A DNA stretch of 64,000 nucleotides from positions 9,522 through 73,521 of the forward strand of contig DXED01000022.1 of NCBI GenBank assembly GCA_019115145.1, written 5' to 3'. Both the position numbers and the translations under genes were made by a program. The number at the start of each line of letters is the position of its first letter. Within the stretch, counting starts at the first letter, position 1. Below are positions 60,275 to 64,000 of the stretch, piece after piece. The stretch comes from Claveliimonas intestinigallinarum. GTDB lineage: Bacteria > Bacillota > Clostridia > Lachnospirales > Lachnospiraceae. The notes beneath the pieces are model-generated. The model ran no database searches. It saw only the letters and a program-made list of their open reading frames with translations, and was not told where the DNA came from.

Positions 60275-60329
60275 ATTGTACCGGGCCATCCTTACAGGCA
60301 CATTTCCTCTGCCTTACATTTACCTTACA
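60275..60329 (-). promoter_or_regulatory. LanFEG promoter with three TGTAAGG direct repeats
   Basis: On the minus strand TGTAAGG occurs at 60323-60329, 60312-60318 and 60290-60296, i.e. at 11- and 22-base periods, upstream of a TACAAT -10 (60275-60280). The expected -35 (60298-60303, ATGTGC) is poor. The two outer repeats lie immediately upstream of it, the usual place for an OmpR-family activator. The response regulator is encoded divergently next door. Confidence 0.72.
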
Positions 60330-60362
60330 AAGAGGGAAGCGATGGAGTGAGAGCGTGGAAAT

Positions 60363-60483
60363 ATGGTATAATGACCACATCGTGGTCATTGTACCTGCGC
60401 ATAAAGCGGTTTCTGCGGAACCGCAGAAATCCGCTGCGCATCAGCCAGAGGCCCGTGGCCGCTGTGCGGCCATGGTATAATAA
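60363..60483 (+). repeat. 121-bp intergenic repeat, copy B
   Basis: Same length and orientation as the copy at 28051-28171 with seven substitutions. Here the first hairpin is perfect (TGACCAC-ATC-GTGGTCA). The downstream end carries TGGTATAAT with TATAAT at 60476-60481, 47 bases ahead of the response regulator ATG, so it appears to supply that operon's promoter. It lies between the TGTAAGG repeats of the ABC operon and the two-component genes. Confidence 0.9.
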
Positions 60484-60527
60484 CCACACTGTGATACACT
60501 TTCATCAAAAACAGAGCAGGAAAGGAA

Positions 60528-61241
60528 ATGAAAACTATGGACACAGAATATCTGAAGGGCAAGCGTATCCTTCTTGTGGACGATGAGGAGGAGCTGCTGG
60601 ACATGGTTTGTTCTATATTAAAAGAGGAAGGATACCTCCATATCCGGAGGGCCGGGACCGTGAGGGAGGCCCTGGAGGCGGCTGCGGATTTTCAGCCGGA
60701 GCTGGCCATCCTGGATGTGATGCTGCCTGACGGGGACGGCTTTTCCCTGTTTGAGAGGCTGAAGAAAATGGGGGACTACCCGGTGCTCTTCCTCACGGCC
60801 CGGGGTGAGGACGAGGACAAGTTCAGGGGCCTGGGGCTGGGGGCCGACGATTACATGGTCAAGCCCTTCCTCCCCAGGGAACTGATCCTGCGGGTGGGAG
60901 TGATCCTGAGGAGAAGCTATAAGAACGAGACACCCCTTGTCCGCCTTGCCGGCAGCCAGATTGATTTCCAGCGGGCGGAGGTGGTGAAAGAGGGAGAGCG
61001 TATTTCCCTGACAGCCAAGGAGTTTGAGATCCTATCCGCCCTGTGCAGGAATGCGGGGAAGATCGTAACCATCGATGCTCTCTGCGAGGCGGCCTGGGGA
61101 GACAATCCCTTTGGCTACGAGAATTCCCTCATGGCCCATATCCGCAGGATCCGGGAGAAGATAGAGAGGGATCCCTCCCACCCGGAGTCGCTGGTCACAG
61201 TGAAGGGCCTGGGATACAAGCTGACAGTGGAGGGAAGATAG
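60528..61241 (+). CDS. OmpR family response regulator
   Basis: 237 residues. The receiver has the acidic triad in LLVDDEEE, phospho-acceptor D63 in LAILDVMLPDGDG and K in YMVKPFLPRE; the C-terminal winged helix spans about 140-235 (ISLTAKEFEILSAL, GYENSLMAHIRRIREKI, VKGLGYKL). A second ATG three codons downstream could also be used. The histidine kinase starts directly behind its stop. It probably activates the divergent ABC operon through the TGTAAGG repeats. Confidence 0.92.
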   Translation: MKTMDTEYLKGKRILLVDDEEELLDMVCSILKEEGYLHIRRAGTVREALEAAADFQPELAILDVMLPDGDGFSLFERLKKMGDYPVLFLTARGEDEDKFRGLGLGADDYMVKPFLPRELILRVGVILRRSYKNETPLVRLAGSQIDFQRAEVVKEGERISLTAKEFEILSALCRNAGKIVTIDALCEAAWGDNPFGYENSLMAHIRRIREKIERDPSHPESLVTVKGLGYKLTVEGR

Positions 61242-62642
61242 ATGAAAAATGCGCTGAAGCTTCTGCGCCGGCTGGTGGTGGGCATGTTTCTTGTCTGCCT
61301 GCTCTTGCCGGTGCTGGATCTGGTTATCCTTTTTTCTTTTACTGTGAAATACAGCAGCAACGGCTCTCCCTACACCATGGCGGAGGAGGTGGCGGAGGGG
61401 CTCTCTGAGACGGAGGATGGCTACTCCCTCTCTCCCCAGGTGCAGGAGAGCCTGAAGCAGGCGGGAGCATGGGCCATGCTCATCCAGAGCGGCACCGGAC
61501 AGGTGGTCTGGCACACGGAGAACCTTCCGGCCGAGGTGCCCCTCTCCTACAGAGCCTCGGACATCGCCTCCCTCACAAGGGGCTATGTGCAGGATTACCC
61601 TACCTTTCCGGCCAGCCGGGGCGAGGATGTGGTGGTGGCGGGGTATCCGAGGGATTCCTTCTGGAAGCACATGTACCCGGCCTGGGATATGGGGCTTATC
61701 AAAGACCTCATTCCCTTTGCCGCAGCCGTCATCCTGGCGGACATCATTGTGATCATCCTCATCTACCTGGTGACGGACATGAAGCTTCTGAAGTCTGTGG
61801 GCCCCATTGTGGACGGCATTGAGCAGCTCTCCCGGGGACGGACCGCCTACATCCGCAGGAAGGGGCTTCTGTCTGAGATCGCCCAGAGCGTGAACAAGAC
61901 CTCGGAGATCCTGCAGACAAGAAACCGGGAGCTGCGAAAAAAAGAGACGGCCCGGGCCAACTGGATCGCCGGCGTCTCCCACGATATCCGCACCCCTCTT
62001 TCCATGGTCATGGGCTACGCCGCTCAGCTGGCGGACAGCCCGGGACTTACGGAGGAGGAGCGGCGGAAAGCGCAGGTCATCTGCCGCCAGAGCCAGCGGA
62101 TGAAAAATCTCATCAACGACCTGAACCTGGCCTCCAAGCTGGAGTACAACATGCAGCCCGTGGACAGGGAGCAGGTCAGCCTGGTAGCTCTCATGCGAAA
62201 GACGGTGGTGGACTTCCTGAACATGGACGCGGAGGGGAAATATCCCATAGAATGGCTGACCAGGGAGGATGCGGCGCCCTGCTTTGTGTATGCGGATGCC
62301 GCTCTCCTGGCGAGAGCGGCCGGCAATCTCATTCAGAACAGCATGAACCACAACCCGGAGGGCTGCTCCATCTATGTCACGGTGGAGCGGCAGGAGACCA
62401 CCTGCTCTGTCGCTGTGGAGGATGACGGGGCCGGCATCACGGAGGAGAAGCTGGAGGAGTTAAATAACGCGCCCCACTACATGATGTGTGATGAAAACGT
62501 GACCGGACAGCGGCACGGCCTGGGCCTCCTCATTGTCCGCCAGATCGCCCAGGTACACGGCGGGGACATGGAGGTCGGCCACAGCGCCCGGGGAGGCTTT
62601 GCCGTCAGGATCCGGCTTCCCCTGACGGAGCGGAAGGCGTAG
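61242..62642 (+). CDS. Sensor histidine kinase
   Basis: 466 residues. Membrane helices lie at about 12-33 and 155-177 and enclose an extracytoplasmic sensor of about 120 residues. A HAMP-like linker follows, then the H-box AGVSHDIRTPLSM with H247 and the ATPase boxes NLIQNSMNHN, VEDDGAGI and HGLGLLIVRQI. It starts immediately behind the response regulator gene. Kinases beside LanFEG exporters sense lantibiotics or other cationic peptides, which fits the size of the sensor domain. Confidence 0.92.
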   Translation: MKNALKLLRRLVVGMFLVCLLLPVLDLVILFSFTVKYSSNGSPYTMAEEVAEGLSETEDGYSLSPQVQESLKQAGAWAMLIQSGTGQVVWHTENLPAEVPLSYRASDIASLTRGYVQDYPTFPASRGEDVVVAGYPRDSFWKHMYPAWDMGLIKDLIPFAAAVILADIIVIILIYLVTDMKLLKSVGPIVDGIEQLSRGRTAYIRRKGLLSEIAQSVNKTSEILQTRNRELRKKETARANWIAGVSHDIRTPLSMVMGYAAQLADSPGLTEEERRKAQVICRQSQRMKNLINDLNLASKLEYNMQPVDREQVSLVALMRKTVVDFLNMDAEGKYPIEWLTREDAAPCFVYADAALLARAAGNLIQNSMNHNPEGCSIYVTVERQETTCSVAVEDDGAGITEEKLEELNNAPHYMMCDENVTGQRHGLGLLIVRQIAQVHGGDMEVGHSARGGFAVRIRLPLTERKA

Positions 62643-62695
62643 GCTGCGGCTGCGCCCGCAGAAGAGGAGCCATAAAAGAGGATAAGGATTGATTA

Positions 62696-62724
62696 TTGCG
62701 CTTGACACTTTATCATGGTAAAAT
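62696..62724 (+). promoter_or_regulatory. Weak candidate promoter of leuC
   Basis: TTGCGC and TAAAAT are 17 bases apart; a consensus TTGACA at 62702 overlaps but has no -10 at the right distance. The leader contains the direct repeat GTTAAGA twice. There is no T-box leader. Confidence 0.35.
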
Positions 62725-62774
62725 AACGGTTAAGACCATTTAGGGTTAAGAGAAAACGAAGGAGGCATACGATC

Positions 62775-64000
62775 ATGGGTATGACAATGACACAGAAAAT
62801 ACTGGCCGCTCATGCGGGGCTGGATCATGTGGAAGCAGGCCAGCTCATCATGGCGGATCTGGATGTAGTCATGGCGAATGATATCACGGGTCCTATGGCG
62901 ATCCCGGTATTTAAGCAGATGGCTGATAAAGTATATGACAGGGACAAGGTGGTGCTGGTACCGGACCATTTCACTCCCAACAAGGACATCAAATCCGCGG
63001 AGAACGCAAAGGCTCTGCGGGAATTTGCCAGGGAGCAGGAGCTGACCCACTACTATGAGGTGGGACAGATGGGCATTGAGCATGCCATCCTGCCTGAGAA
63101 GGGTATCGTGGTGGCAGGAGAGTGTATCATCGGCGCGGACTCCCACACCTGTACATACGGAGCTCTGGGAGCATTTTCTACAGGAATGGGAACCACGGAC
63201 ATTGCCACAGGAATGGCCACAGGACAGATCTGGTTCAAGGTGCCAAGCGCCATCAAGTTCGTGCTGACCGGAAAGCCGTCCAAATATGTCAGCGGTAAAG
63301 ACATTATCATCCATATCATCGGAAGGATCGGCGTGGACGGTGCTCTCTATAAATCCATGGAGTTCACAGGGGACGGCATCGCAAGCCTGTCCATGGACGA
63401 CCGCTTTACCATGGCAAACATGGCCATCGAGGCGGGCGCAAAGAACGGCATCTTCCCGGTGGACGCTCTGGCGGAGTCTTACATCAAGGAGCACTCTGAC
63501 AAAGAGTATAAGATCTATACAGCGGATGAGGATGCGGTGTACGAGGACGTGGTGGAGATCGACCTCAGTAAGGTGCGCCCCACAGTGGCATTCCCGCACC
63601 TTCCGGGGAACGCCAGGACCATTGATGAGGTGGAGGCTATGGAGCCCATCAAGATCGATCAGGTGGTCATCGGTTCCTGTACAAACGGACGGATGGAGGA
63701 CATGCGCAGGGCGGCGGCTGTCTTAAAGGGACACAAGGTGCACCCGGATGTGCGCGTCATGGTCATCCCGGCCACCCAGAAGATCTACAAGCAGTGCATT
63801 GACGAAGGTCTTGTTGACATCTTTATCGATGCCGGATGTGCTTTTAATACACCAAGCTGCGGACCCTGCATGGGCGGACACATGGGCGTCCTGGCAGCAG
63901 GAGAGAAGTGCGTTTCCACCACAAACCGGAACTTTGTCGGCAGAATGGGACACGTGGACTCCCTCATCTACCTGGCATCGCCGGAGACAGCGGCGGCAAG
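62775..64000 (+). CDS. leuC: 3-isopropylmalate dehydratase large subunit, 3' end outside window
   Basis: 408 residues are visible, near the full length of about 420 for the short (archaeal-type) LeuC. The 4Fe-4S cysteines lie in VIGSCTNGRMEDM and in TPSCGPCMGG; ADSHTCTYGALGAFSTGMG is the conserved substrate and cluster region. It isomerises 2- to 3-isopropylmalate in leucine synthesis together with LeuD, whose gene is expected just beyond the window. GGAGG lies nine bases before the ATG. The related homoaconitase cannot be fully excluded. Confidence 0.93.
   Translation, partial: MGMTMTQKILAAHAGLDHVEAGQLIMADLDVVMANDITGPMAIPVFKQMADKVYDRDKVVLVPDHFTPNKDIKSAENAKALREFAREQELTHYYEVGQMGIEHAILPEKGIVVAGECIIGADSHTCTYGALGAFSTGMGTTDIATGMATGQIWFKVPSAIKFVLTGKPSKYVSGKDIIIHIIGRIGVDGALYKSMEFTGDGIASLSMDDRFTMANMAIEAGAKNGIFPVDALAESYIKEHSDKEYKIYTADEDAVYEDVVEIDLSKVRPTVAFPHLPGNARTIDEVEAMEPIKIDQVVIGSCTNGRMEDMRRAAAVLKGHKVHPDVRVMVIPATQKIYKQCIDEGLVDIFIDAGCAFNTPSCGPCMGGHMGVLAAGEKCVSTTNRNFVGRMGHVDSLIYLASPETAAA

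Noticed and set aside
62643..62774. T-box or leucine leader ahead of leuC
   Set aside because: The gap is too short and lacks the T-box core and terminator; no Leu-rich leader peptide is evident.
1..64000. CRISPR arrays, tRNA or rRNA genes
   Set aside because: No regularly spaced repeats, cloverleaf-like sequences or conserved rRNA stretches were noticed on either strand.

Overview
The window looks like a chromosomal segment of a fairly GC-rich gut Firmicute, most likely a member of the Lachnospiraceae. This rests on gene types and signals: class II galT beside galK, HrcA-type CIRCE operators, AGGAGG ribosome sites, a DUF5721 protein, an Rpn-family nuclease, a Firmicute-style LigA with a KMDG active site, and D-Asp-ligase-like cell-wall genes. 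No rRNA, tRNA, CRISPR array, prophage or complete insertion sequence was seen.

Layout. 1-4.9 kb: a glycoside utilisation unit (GH31 alpha-glycosidase, MFS transporter, partial cupin/AraC regulator) divergent from a second AraC regulator. 4.8-7.5 kb: MATE exporter with its MarR repressor and two visible operators, then a HAD phosphatase. 7.5-10.6 kb: Leloir galK-galT, followed by a decayed DUF4143 ATPase tail. 10.7-15.8 kb: membrane glycosyltransferase, YfhO protein and ClC transporter. 16-19.3 kb: two small XRE regulators, a zinc-ribbon membrane protein and an NSS symporter. 19.5-23.8 kb: an ABC ATPase with a giant FtsX-type permease carrying a long coiled coil. 24-27.4 kb: CIRCE-controlled htpG and a ferredoxin-type aldo/keto reductase. 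27.5-32.4 kb: DUF5721, rRNA pseudouridine synthase, ligA and a clpX paralogue. 32.5-36.2 kb: a Csp-like subtilase, a coiled-coil miniprotein, an LspA paralogue and a C39 peptidase, then an AT-rich stretch with a 56-residue two-helix membrane protein. 36.4-40.7 kb: clpB with a CIRCE-like operator over its -35, and dinB. 40.7-41.6 kb: a broken HipA-like kinase. 41.7-46.3 kb: a YitT protein and a three-gene set (ATP-grasp D-Asp-ligase-like enzyme, Asp/Glu racemase, MurE-like ligase) that probably modifies peptidoglycan. 46.3-57.5 kb: an accessory stretch of short, more AT-rich genes (GNATs, methyltransferases, MGMT-like, DHFR-like, GyrI-like, XRE, transglutaminase, ArsC) with several gene relics. 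57.6-62.6 kb: a LanFEG-type ABC exporter divergent from an OmpR/HisKA two-component system. 62.8-64 kb: leuC, running off the end.

Most notable non-coding signals: (i) a 121-bp intergenic element present twice (28051-28171 and 60363-60483, 7 mismatches), built of three hairpins between two copies of ATGGTATAATGA, each an extended -10 promoter; (ii) three TGTAAGG direct repeats at 11- and 22-bp periods in front of the LanFEG promoter, a likely binding site for the neighbouring response regulator; (iii) two MarR operators, one filling the marR promoter spacer; (iv) hairpins that may control translation of the subtilase gene and transcription of the yitT gene. I cannot claim a wholly new system. 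The repeat element and the cell-wall ligase cluster deserve the first follow-up.
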